A stretch of 64,000 nt of DNA from contig NZ_CP113431.1 in the NCBI RefSeq assembly GCF_030506255.1, positions 4,289,001 to 4,353,000 on the forward strand, in the 5' to 3' direction. The notes beneath the pieces are model-generated. The model was not told where the DNA came from. It did not search any database and saw nothing but the letters and a program-made list of their open reading frames with translations. How positions within the stretch are numbered: the stretch's first letter is position 1; every line of letters begins with the position of its first letter. Shown here one piece after another: positions 25,649-33,101 of the stretch. The position numbers were made by a program, and so were the translations under genes. The DNA is from Nocardioides sp. Arc9.136. GTDB lineage: Bacteria > Actinomycetota > Actinomycetes > Propionibacteriales > Nocardioidaceae.

Positions 25649-26409
25649 CGGGCGGTCCAGCCGCCGTCGACGCAGAGGACGTGGCCGGTCACGTAGCTGG
25701 AGGCGTCCGACGCGAGGAACAGCAGCGCGCCGTCGACCTCCCCCTCCTGGCCGCCCCGGCCGAGCATGGTGCCGCGCCGGACCCAGCCGGCCGACTTCTC
25801 GTTGGTGAACAGCCCGTCGGTCATCTCGGTGTCGAACCATCCCGGGACGACGACGTTGACCCGGACCCCGCGTCGTCCCCACTGGCCGGCCAGCTCACGG
25901 GTCAAGCCCACCACGGCGGCCTTCGACGCGGCGTACCCGGCGCCCCCGATGGGTGCCGTGGAGACGAGGCCGACGACGGAGGAGACGTTGACGATCGACG
26001 CGGGGCGCCCCTCGGGCAGGGCCGCGACCGCCGCGACCGCGAGGTGGAAGCCGGCCGTCAGGTTGAGGTCGAGGACCGAGCCGAACTCGTCCGCGGTCTC
26101 GGTGAGCGCGTCCGGCGGCCCGGCGCGACCGGCGTTGTTGACCAGGACGTCGATGCCGCCGTTGATCTCCCCCGCCGTCGCGACCAGCCGCTCCCGGTCC
26201 GCAGGGTCGGTCACGTCGCACTGCACCGGGACGAGGCCGGGGACCTCGGCGGCGAGCGCGGCCAGCCGGTCCGCGCGCCGGGCCGCGGCGACCACCGTCG
26301 CGCCGGCCGCCGCGAGCGTCCGGGCGAAGCCGTCACCGAGGCCCGACGACGCGCCGGTCACGACGGCGACGCGCCCGGTGAGGTCGAAGAGCGCGGGCAG
26401 GCCGGCCAT
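25645..26409 (-). CDS. SDR oxidoreductase
   Basis: The 254-residue classical SDR has TGASSGLG, NNAGRAG, NVSSVVGLVSTAPIGGAGYAASK (catalytic Ser, Tyr, Lys) and ends CVDGGWTAR. ATG 26409 overlaps the next SDR stop by one base. Two adjacent SDRs in one operon suggest successive hydroxyl oxidations, for example of a ring alcohol and a 3-hydroxyacyl-CoA. Confidence 0.88.
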   Translation of the reverse strand: MAGLPALFDLTGRVAVVTGASSGLGDGFARTLAAAGATVVAAARRADRLAALAAEVPGLVPVQCDVTDPADRERLVATAGEINGGIDVLVNNAGRAGPPDALTETADEFGSVLDLNLTAGFHLAVAAVAALPEGRPASIVNVSSVVGLVSTAPIGGAGYAASKAAVVGLTRELAGQWGRRGVRVNVVVPGWFDTEMTDGLFTNEKSAGWVRRGTMLGRGGQEGEVDGALLFLASDASSYVTGHVLCVDGGWTAR

Positions 26410-27167
26410 CAGTAGACCGCCGTCCGGCCGCCGTCGACCGGGATCAGCGCCCCGGTCGTGTACCCGCTCGCGTCCGAGGCGAGGTGGACGACCAGGCTCG
26501 CCAGCTCTCGGGGGTCCCCGAGCCGGCCGGCCGGCAGCCGGTCGGTGACCAGCCCGATGAACTCCTCGTCCCAGCCCGCGGCCATGTCCGTGGCGAACGC
26601 ACCGGGCATCACGCAGTTGACCCGCACCTGCGGGCCGTACTCCTGGGCGAAGGCACGGGTCAGGGCGTTCAGGCCGTTCTTGGACGCGGCGTACGTCGCC
26701 TCCGGCGGGCTGGGCCGCTCGGCCCCGATGCTGGAGACGTTGATGATGGACCCGCTGCCCGCGGCGTGCATGTGCCGGCCGGCGACCGCCATCAGGCGGA
26801 ACGGTCCCTTGAGGTTGACGTCGATGGTCTTGTCGAACAGCGCCTCGCCCACGTCGTACGCCGACGGCGCCAGCGGAGCGATCCCGGCGTTGTTGACGAG
26901 GACGTCGATGCGGCCCAGGTCGCGGACGACGGAGTCCACGGCCGGCTCGATGGCGTCCCAGTCGCCCACGTGCAGCGGGAGCGGGTGGGCCTGCACGCCG
27001 CTGGCCTCGGTGACCTGCCTCGCGACCTCGGCGCAGGCCTCGGCCTTGCGGCTCGAGACGACGACCGTGGCGCCCGCCGCCGCGAGCCCGTCGGCGACGG
27101 CGCGGCCCAGGCCGCGGGTGGCGCCGGTGACCAGGGCGACCCGGCCGGTGAGGTCGGCCGCGCTCAC
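26409..27167 (-). CDS. SDR oxidoreductase
   Basis: This 252-residue SDR has TGATRGLG, NNAGIAPLAP, and the catalytic segment NVSSIGAERPSPPEATYAASK, and ends PVDGGRTAVY. GTG 27167 overlaps the acyl-CoA dehydrogenase stop by four bases. The sequence resembles beta-oxidation and gluconate-type dehydrogenases. It directly follows the ACAD11-like dehydrogenase, so its substrate may be the 3-hydroxyacyl-CoA formed downstream of it. Confidence 0.88.
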   Translation of the reverse strand: MSAADLTGRVALVTGATRGLGRAVADGLAAAGATVVVSSRKAEACAEVARQVTEASGVQAHPLPLHVGDWDAIEPAVDSVVRDLGRIDVLVNNAGIAPLAPSAYDVGEALFDKTIDVNLKGPFRLMAVAGRHMHAAGSGSIINVSSIGAERPSPPEATYAASKNGLNALTRAFAQEYGPQVRVNCVMPGAFATDMAAGWDEEFIGLVTDRLPAGRLGDPRELASLVVHLASDASGYTTGALIPVDGGRTAVY

Positions 27168-28390
27168 GACGCCACCGCCGCGCCCGCCGCGGCCTGGGCC
27201 TTGAGCTCGAGCCGGGCCATCGTGCGCAGGTGGACCTCGGTGGGGCCGTCGGCGATCTGCAGCGCCCGGGTGAGGGAGTAGAGCCGGCCGAGCACCGTGT
27301 CGTCGCTGACGCCGGCAGCGCCCCATGTCTGCACCGCCCGGTCGACCACGCGGTGCGCGGTCTCCATCGCGGCGACCTTGATCGCGGCGACGTCGGTGCG
27401 GGCCGCGGCGTTGCCACGGGTGTCCATGAGCCAGGAGGCACGCAGGGTGAGCAGCCGGACCTGGTCGATCTCCATGCGGCTGCGCGCGATCCACTCGCGG
27501 ACCACGCCGCGGTCGGCCAGCGGCCCGCCGAACGCCTCGCGCTCGAGGGCGCGCCGGCACATCAGGTCCATCGCGCGCTCGGCCATGCCGATCGCGCGCA
27601 TCGCGTAGTGCATGCGGCCCGGGCCCAGCCGGCCCTGGGCGATGGCGAAGCCGTCGCCCTCATGGCCCAGCACGTTCGTCACCGGGATCCGCACGTCGGT
27701 GAACTGCACCTCCCCGTGGCCCAGGCGGTCGCGGTAGCCGAACATCGGCAGGTCGCGGACGACCTCGACGCCCGCCGCGTCGGCCGGCACCAGGACCATG
27801 CTCTGCTGCCGGTACGTGGGCCCGGTCGGGTCGGACTTGCCCATGAAGATGATCAGCCGGCAGTCGGGGTCCAGGACGCCGGAGGTGTACCACTTCCGCC
27901 CGTTGAGGACGTACTCGTCGCCCTCGCGGCGGATCGTGGAGGTGATGTTGGTGGCGTCCGAGCTGGCCACCGCCGGCTCGGTCATCGCGAAGGCCGACCG
28001 GATCTCGCAGTCCAGCAGGGGACGCAGCCACTGCTCCTTCTGCTCCGGCGTGCCGTACATCGCAAGGATCTCCATGTTGCCGGTGTCGGGCGCGGAGCAG
28101 TTGATGGCCTCGTTGCCGATGATCGAGCGCCCCACGATCTCGGCCAGCGGGGCGTACTCGAGGTTCGTCAGGCCGGCGCCGAGCCCGTCGTGGGTCATGA
28201 ACAGGTTCCACAGGCCCTGCTCGCGCGCCACCTGCTGCAGCTCGCGCATGACCTGCGGCTGCTCGTGGTAGTCGTCGCCCTCGAGCAGCTGCGCGTCGTA
28301 GACCGCCTCGGCCGGGTAGACGTGCTCGCGCATGAAGGTCTGCAGCCTCTCCGCCAGCTCGGTGGTGCGGGGCGAGTACTCGAAGTCCAC
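27164..28390 (-). CDS. Acyl-CoA dehydrogenase, ACAD10/11-like
   Basis: The 408-residue flavoprotein begins MDFEYSPRTTELAERLQTFMREHVYPAE and contains the flavin-binding segments AFAMTEPAVASSDATNI and NGRKWYTSG. It ends with IADGPTEVHLRTMARLELK. The DGPxEVH ending, in place of YEGTxxIQ, is typical of the ACAD10/ACAD11 branch that works with an aminoglycoside-phosphotransferase-like kinase on 4-hydroxyacyl-CoAs. That kinase type is encoded 33 bases upstream. GTG start at 28390. Confidence 0.88.
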   Translation of the reverse strand: MDFEYSPRTTELAERLQTFMREHVYPAEAVYDAQLLEGDDYHEQPQVMRELQQVAREQGLWNLFMTHDGLGAGLTNLEYAPLAEIVGRSIIGNEAINCSAPDTGNMEILAMYGTPEQKEQWLRPLLDCEIRSAFAMTEPAVASSDATNITSTIRREGDEYVLNGRKWYTSGVLDPDCRLIIFMGKSDPTGPTYRQQSMVLVPADAAGVEVVRDLPMFGYRDRLGHGEVQFTDVRIPVTNVLGHEGDGFAIAQGRLGPGRMHYAMRAIGMAERAMDLMCRRALEREAFGGPLADRGVVREWIARSRMEIDQVRLLTLRASWLMDTRGNAAARTDVAAIKVAAMETAHRVVDRAVQTWGAAGVSDDTVLGRLYSLTRALQIADGPTEVHLRTMARLELKAQAAAGAAVAS

Positions 28391-28423
28391 GGTGTGCCTC
28401 TCGGTGCCGTTCGGGGTGGTGGT

Positions 28424-29413
28424 TCAGGAGAGCCGGTCGAGGCCGGTGCGGACGAGCCGCTCGATCGTGGCGGGCAGCTTCTCCTGGTCGGGGTCGTGGT
28501 GACGCCCCTCGCGGTGCCGGCGCAGGTTGTGGCCCATGATCGCGGCCATCTTGAAGCGACCGAGCGCGTCGAACCAGGCGAGCTCGCCGAGCGGCGGCCC
28601 GCCCGCGACGTAGAGCTCGACGAGCTCCTCGGCGGAGGGGAGGCCGGGCACCTCGCGCCCGACGCCGGGGAAGTTGGCGCCGTCGGCGAAGACCAGGAAC
28701 CAGCCGAGCTCGACCCGCGGGTCGCCGGGGCTCCAGATCTCCCAGTCGATGAGCGCGGCCGGCTCCTCGCCGGAGGAGATGATGTTGCCCAGCCGGTAGT
28801 CGCCGTGGACCAGCACGGGGTCGACCGCGTCCGGCACGCGGGCCGCGAGCCTGCGCTCGAGCTCGGCGGCCCCGGGCACCAGCTCCGGCGGGACGGCGCC
28901 CATGGTGCGCGCCCAGCGGGCCAGCTCCTCGGCGGGGCCGAGCGGGTCGCCGTCGACCGGCAGGGCGTCCAGGGGTACGCCGTGCAGTTGCGGCAGGACC
29001 TCGGCGGCGCGGCGCATCCGGGCCGCGGCGAGCGCCGGCTCGACCGCCGGGTCGTCCAGCACCGGTTCGAGCGACTCGCCTCGGACGAGGTCCATGGCGA
29101 ACCAGGCCGGCTCGGCGCCGGAGGTGGCGCGGATCGCCGGCACCGGGACCTCGGTGCCGCCCAGCGCCGTCATGATCCGAGCCTGGCGGAGCATGTCGTG
29201 CCGACCGACGGCGCGCTGCCCGGGCGGCACGGACTTGACGACGAACTGCTCCTCGCCGAGCGCGATGCGGTAGGTCAGTCCGGAGTGGCCGCCGAGCATC
29301 GGCTCGAGGGCACCGGGCTCGCCGTCGTAGCCCTGCTCGCGCAGCGCGGCGACCACCCGACCGCGCAGCGCGGTGGTCGCGGTGTCTGCGGTGTCCTCAG
29401 TGGTGGTGGGCAT
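28424..29413 (-). CDS. APH-family phosphotransferase (LvaA/ACAD11-kinase-like)
   Basis: The 329-residue kinase-fold protein has Lys60 in QFVVKSV, the catalytic loop HGDYRLGN (His203, Asp205, Asn210) and metal-binding Asp223 in LIDWEIWSPGDP, all consistent with an active kinase. Homologous domains are fused to ACAD10/11 in animals. In bacteria an adjacent pair (LvaA with LvaC) phosphorylates and then eliminates the 4-hydroxyl of acyl-CoAs. Gene adjacency here suggests the same chemistry. ATG 29413 overlaps the upstream dehydrogenase stop by one base. Confidence 0.85.
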   Translation of the reverse strand: MPTTTEDTADTATTALRGRVVAALREQGYDGEPGALEPMLGGHSGLTYRIALGEEQFVVKSVPPGQRAVGRHDMLRQARIMTALGGTEVPVPAIRATSGAEPAWFAMDLVRGESLEPVLDDPAVEPALAAARMRRAAEVLPQLHGVPLDALPVDGDPLGPAEELARWARTMGAVPPELVPGAAELERRLAARVPDAVDPVLVHGDYRLGNIISSGEEPAALIDWEIWSPGDPRVELGWFLVFADGANFPGVGREVPGLPSAEELVELYVAGGPPLGELAWFDALGRFKMAAIMGHNLRRHREGRHHDPDQEKLPATIERLVRTGLDRLS

Positions 29414-30618
29414 CAGCGCGGCTCCCTCGGGAGGCCGAGCACGCGCTCGGCCAGGATGTTGTGCTGGATCTCGTCGGTGCCGCCCGCGATGCGGTAGCCG
29501 GGTGCGCCGAGGACGTGCTCGGTCCAGGCCCAGGTCCCCCACGCGCCACTGTCCGCGGTCAGGTCGGGTCCGAGCAGCATCCGGACGACCTCCGAGGTGC
29601 GGGCCATGGTGTCGGTGGCCAGCAGCTTGCCGACCGAGGCCTCCGGCCCGGGGTCGTCGCCGGCCACCACGGCCGCGGCCACCCGCATGCCGGTGAGGCG
29701 CTGGACGTAGCTGCGGGTGACCAGGTCCGCGACGCGGTCCCGCTCGAGCTCGCTCAACGGGCGACCGAGGTTGCGCGCGAGCTCGACGGCCCGGTCGGCG
29801 TTCTCGAGGCCGAGGTTGCCCGAGTCGAGCCGCTCGGAGGCCAGCACGGTCAGCGCGACCTTCCAGCCCGCACCGACGGGCCCGAGCCGGTGCTCGTCGT
29901 CGAGGCGCACGCCGTCGAGGTACACCTCGTTGAAGGAGGAGCCGCCGGTCATCTGCCGGATCGGTCGCACCGTGACGCCCTCGGCATCCAGCGGCACGAG
30001 GAAGACGGTCAGGCCGGCGTGCTTGGCGACGTCAGGATCGGTCCGGGTCACCGCGATGCCGAGGTCGGCGACGCGGGCCCCCGAGGTCCAGACCTTGTGC
30101 CCGTCGAGGCGCCACCCCTCCCCGTCGCGCACCGCCCGCGTGCGGACGGCCGCGAGGTCGGAGCCGGCCTCGGTCTCGGAGAACAGCTGGCAGGCGATCA
30201 GGTCGGTGCGCAGCAGGGCGCGGACCCAGCGCTCGCGCTGGGAGGCGGTGCCCCACTGCGCGACCGTGGGCGCCACCAGCTGCTGGGTCACGGGGAACAT
30301 CTCGGTGCGCCGGGGGACGTCGAACTCCGCCTCGACCCGGCGGAAGGCGAGGAGGTAGGACATCGGCAGCCCGCGGCCGCCGTGCTCCCTGCTCCAGGTG
30401 ACCGCGCCGAAGCCGGCGTCGAACTTCGCCCGCTCGTAGGCGCTGATCCGGTCGGTCTCGGCGCGTTCCTCCTCGGCGGTCCAGTTCTCGAAGACCGCGA
30501 CGTCGTCGCTGCCCTCGCCCCAGGGGCGCGCGGATCGTGGCTCGGCGACCGAGGCCAGCCAGTCACGCGCCTCGGCGACGAACTCCTCCAGGGTGGGCGT
30601 CGGGGTGCTCGCACTCAT
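29413..30618 (-). CDS. Acyl-CoA dehydrogenase (FadE type)
   Basis: The 401-residue flavoprotein has VTWSREHGGRGLPMSYL, the flavin segment CQLFSETEAGSDLAAV, DGHKVWTSGA, and ends YRIAGGTDEIQHNILAERVLGLPRE. The AGGTDEIQ ending lacks the glutamate of medium-chain enzymes, as in many mycobacterial FadE proteins, so the base must be elsewhere. ATG 30618 overlaps the thiolase stop by four bases. It probably introduces the double bond ahead of the DUF35-linked thiolase. Confidence 0.88.
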   Translation of the reverse strand: MSASTPTPTLEEFVAEARDWLASVAEPRSARPWGEGSDDVAVFENWTAEEERAETDRISAYERAKFDAGFGAVTWSREHGGRGLPMSYLLAFRRVEAEFDVPRRTEMFPVTQQLVAPTVAQWGTASQRERWVRALLRTDLIACQLFSETEAGSDLAAVRTRAVRDGEGWRLDGHKVWTSGARVADLGIAVTRTDPDVAKHAGLTVFLVPLDAEGVTVRPIRQMTGGSSFNEVYLDGVRLDDEHRLGPVGAGWKVALTVLASERLDSGNLGLENADRAVELARNLGRPLSELERDRVADLVTRSYVQRLTGMRVAAAVVAGDDPGPEASVGKLLATDTMARTSEVVRMLLGPDLTADSGAWGTWAWTEHVLGAPGYRIAGGTDEIQHNILAERVLGLPREPR

Positions 30619-31772
30619 CGGGCCACCGCCTCCAGGACCGTGCAGGCGCTGATGCCGGGAGCGCCGTAGACGTGGGTGAAGCCAAGTCGGGGCCCACCGG
30701 CCACCTGGCGGTCGCCCGCCTCGCCCCGCAGCTGCGTCACGACCTCGTGCACCTGCCGCAGGCCCGAGGCGCCGATCGGCTCGCCGTTGGCGATGCAGCC
30801 GCCGTCGGTGTTGACCGGCAGGACGCCGCCGATCTCGGTAGCGCCGCGGGCGATCCAGTCCTCCTGCTCCCCGTGCTCGCAGAACCCGCACTCGGCCAGG
30901 TGCATGACCTCGGCACCCGCCTCGGTGTCCTGCAGCTGGGCGACCCCGATGTCGGCCGGCCCGACTCCGGCGGCCTCGAACGCCGCCGCGGCCGCGTCCG
31001 AGCTGACGCTCGAGGGTGCCCCCTGGCCCTGGATGGAGGGGCTGAAGACCTCGAAGGAGCCGAAGCCGCGCGTGCGCGTGGCAGCCGAGAGGAGCCGCAC
31101 CTGCCGGGCGCCGAGCCGCGCGGCCACGGCCTCGGAGGCGACGACGATCGCGGCCCCGCCCTCTCCCGGCGAGCAGAACATGTACTGCGTCAGCGGGTCG
31201 TTGACCATGGCGGAGGCGGCGACCTGCTCCTCGGTGAGGGCCTCGCGCCGCCAGGCGTTGGGGTTGACGGCGCCGTTGCGGAACGCCTTCGCAGCGACCT
31301 TGGCGAGCGTCGCCTCGCTGATGCCGTGCTCGCGCATGTAGCGGCAGATCTTCATCGCGAAGAACTGCGTGGTGACCATCAGGCCGGCCTCGCCGTAGCC
31401 CGCCGGCAGTCCCCAGTCCTCCGGACGCGGGTCGAACGCCCCGCGCGGGTGCTTGTCGAAGCCCACCGCCAGCGCGATCTCGGCGGCGCCGGACCGGATG
31501 GAGTTGACCGCCGAGACCAGGGCGCTGCCGCCCGTGGCGCAGCCGTTCTTGACGTTGGTGAACGGGATGCCGGTGAGGCCGAGGTCCGAGACCAGCGTGT
31601 CGGCGAGACCGGACCCGTCGCTCCCGCCGAAGGCCACCTGGACGTCGGGCCAAGCGATCCCGGCGTCGTCGAGCGCGGCGTGGATCGCCTGCACGGCCAT
31701 CTGTCGACCGGTCACACCGGGCTGACGGCCGAACCGCGACAGACCTGCTCCGACGATCGAGACGCCGCTCAC
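30615..31772 (-). CDS. SCPx-type thiolase/lipid-transfer protein (DUF35 partner)
   Basis: The 385-residue thiolase-fold protein keeps Cys78 in KNGCATGGS, but where canonical thiolases have GHP it reads ANGEPIGASG (Glu331 for His). The second Cys region is ISACTVLE. GFCEHGE near 296 is typical of the lipid-transfer-protein branch. Members paired with DUF35 proteins, such as Ltp2, act as retro-aldolases in steroid side-chain loss. GTG 31772 overlaps the DUF35 gene stop by four bases, so a stable complex is likely. It may cleave a C-C bond by aldol or thiolytic chemistry. Confidence 0.87.
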   Translation of the reverse strand: MSGVSIVGAGLSRFGRQPGVTGRQMAVQAIHAALDDAGIAWPDVQVAFGGSDGSGLADTLVSDLGLTGIPFTNVKNGCATGGSALVSAVNSIRSGAAEIALAVGFDKHPRGAFDPRPEDWGLPAGYGEAGLMVTTQFFAMKICRYMREHGISEATLAKVAAKAFRNGAVNPNAWRREALTEEQVAASAMVNDPLTQYMFCSPGEGGAAIVVASEAVAARLGARQVRLLSAATRTRGFGSFEVFSPSIQGQGAPSSVSSDAAAAAFEAAGVGPADIGVAQLQDTEAGAEVMHLAECGFCEHGEQEDWIARGATEIGGVLPVNTDGGCIANGEPIGASGLRQVHEVVTQLRGEAGDRQVAGGPRLGFTHVYGAPGISACTVLEAVAR

Positions 31773-32161
31773 CGCGCGGCCTCCCCAGCCGCCAGCCACG
31801 GTGCGGTGGCGAACGTCGGGACCGGCTCGGTGGCCACCAGGGTCACCTCGGCGCCGTCCAGCTCAGCGGGGTCGCCGCACTCGAGCCGGGCCTCGACGCG
31901 GACGCCGTCGGCCAGCTCGACGTACCCCACGGCGAAGGGCGCGAAGCCCGCCGCCGGGGGCACGTAGGGAGGGGACTTCGGCGCGAAGCGCTGCACCGTG
32001 TGCGCCCAGACCGTGCCCTGCCGGGCCAGCTCGAGCGGCTCCATCTCGGCGCTCCCGCACCGCTGGCAGCCGGCGGCCACCGGGAACGCCACGTTCCCGC
32101 ACGGGCGGCACCGGCTCCCCACCAGGGACGGACGGGTGGACGCGGCCACGTCGACGTTCAC
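31769..32161 (-). CDS. Zn-ribbon/OB-fold DUF35 protein
   Basis: The 130-residue protein has a rubredoxin-like zinc ribbon with Cys18, Cys21, Cys32 and Cys35 (CRPC and CQRC). An OB fold follows (GTVWAHTVQRFAPKSPPYVPPAAGFAPFAVGYVELADGVRVEARL). DUF35 proteins are non-catalytic partners of SCPx-type thiolases and aldolases and help bind the CoA ester. It overlaps its probable partner by four bases. GTG 32161 with GAGGAG upstream. Confidence 0.9.
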   Translation of the reverse strand: MNVDVAASTRPSLVGSRCRPCGNVAFPVAAGCQRCGSAEMEPLELARQGTVWAHTVQRFAPKSPPYVPPAAGFAPFAVGYVELADGVRVEARLECGDPAELDGAEVTLVATEPVPTFATAPWLAAGEAAR

Positions 32162-32219
32162 GACATCTCCTCGTTGCTCCAGAGCGGCATCGGGGGACGG
32201 GCCCCCAGGACGGGTCGGG

Positions 32220-33008
32220 TCAGCGACCGACCCACTTGGGCTCGCGCTTCTGGAGGAACGCCTGCACGCCCTCCTTGCCGTCCTCGGACTGCAGCGCGTT
32301 GCCGACCGCCAGGTGCTCCATGACCATGAGCGAGCGGACGTCGGCGTCCAGGCCCTGGTTGATGGCCATCTTGGTCAGCCGCATCATGTAGGGGCTCTTG
32401 TCGGTGAGCGTGGAGATGAACTCCTCCACGCACGCGTCGAGCCGGTCGGCCGGCGCGGAGTCGTTGATGAGGTCGAAGTCCTTCGCCTCCTGGCCCGACA
32501 GCAGCTTGCCGGTGAGCATGAGCTCCTTGGTCTTGCGCAGGCCGATCATCCGCGGGAGGCGGTAGATCGGGCCGGCGCCGCCGAAGAGGGCCCGGCGGAT
32601 GTGGAAGTCGCCGATCTTGGCGTCGTCCGAGGCGATCGCGAAGTCGCAGGAGATCATCAGCTCGAAGCCACCGGCGGTGACGTAGCCCTCGAGCACCGCG
32701 ACCGAGGGGGTGTTCATCTGGTAGAGGCGGTCGCACACCTGGGCCGAGAGCACGGCGACGTCCATGGCGGTGGTCGTGCCGATGAAGTCCGAGAGCAGCT
32801 CGTCGAGGTCGAAGCCCGAGCAGAACTGGTTGTCCACGCCCCGCAGGACGAGGACCTTGAGCTCGGGGTCCTCGTCGACCTCCTTGATGATCTCGTCGAG
32901 CCGGTGGAGGAGCTCGACGGTGACTGCGTTCTTCTTGTGCGGTCGGTTGAGCCACACGCGGGCGACGTCGCCGTCCTTCTCGAGCAGGACGTGGTCGGTG
33001 TCGATCAT
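32220..33008 (-). CDS. Enoyl-CoA hydratase/isomerase family protein
   Basis: The 262-residue crotonase begins MIDTDHVLLEKDGDVARVWLNRP. It has the oxyanion segment NQFCSGFDLDELL and GYVTAGGFELMISCDFAIA; the second catalytic region is ALFGGAGPIYRLPRMIG, with GGA where hydratases have Glu, so dehydration or isomerisation is uncertain. It is the first gene of the operon reaching to the ligase, behind two operator dyads. ATG 33008 follows AAAGGA. Confidence 0.87.
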   Translation of the reverse strand: MIDTDHVLLEKDGDVARVWLNRPHKKNAVTVELLHRLDEIIKEVDEDPELKVLVLRGVDNQFCSGFDLDELLSDFIGTTTAMDVAVLSAQVCDRLYQMNTPSVAVLEGYVTAGGFELMISCDFAIASDDAKIGDFHIRRALFGGAGPIYRLPRMIGLRKTKELMLTGKLLSGQEAKDFDLINDSAPADRLDACVEEFISTLTDKSPYMMRLTKMAINQGLDADVRSLMVMEHLAVGNALQSEDGKEGVQAFLQKREPKWVGR

Positions 33009-33031
33009 GGCAGGTCCTTTCAGAACCGAAC

Positions 33032-33044
33032 TGGATTCAGTTTA
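33032..33044. promoter_or_regulatory. Putative TetR operator (site 8, imperfect)
   Basis: TGGATTCAGTTTA matches the dyad at 6 of 8 positions. It lies 16 bases (centre to centre) from the perfect site at 33048, so two dimers could bind side by side before the long operon. Confidence 0.58.
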
Positions 33045-33047
33045 GTT

Positions 33048-33060
33048 TGAACTGAGTTCA
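33048..33060. promoter_or_regulatory. Putative TetR operator (site 9, perfect)
   Basis: TGAACTGAGTTCA is a perfect palindrome with 6-base arms around one G. It lies 40 bases before the enoyl-CoA hydratase start and controls, by position, the ten-gene operon down to 23061. Confidence 0.78.
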
Positions 33061-33101
33061 CTACGGTGTCAACCCCCTGCGGTCGTCGGCCCGGAACCGC
33101 C

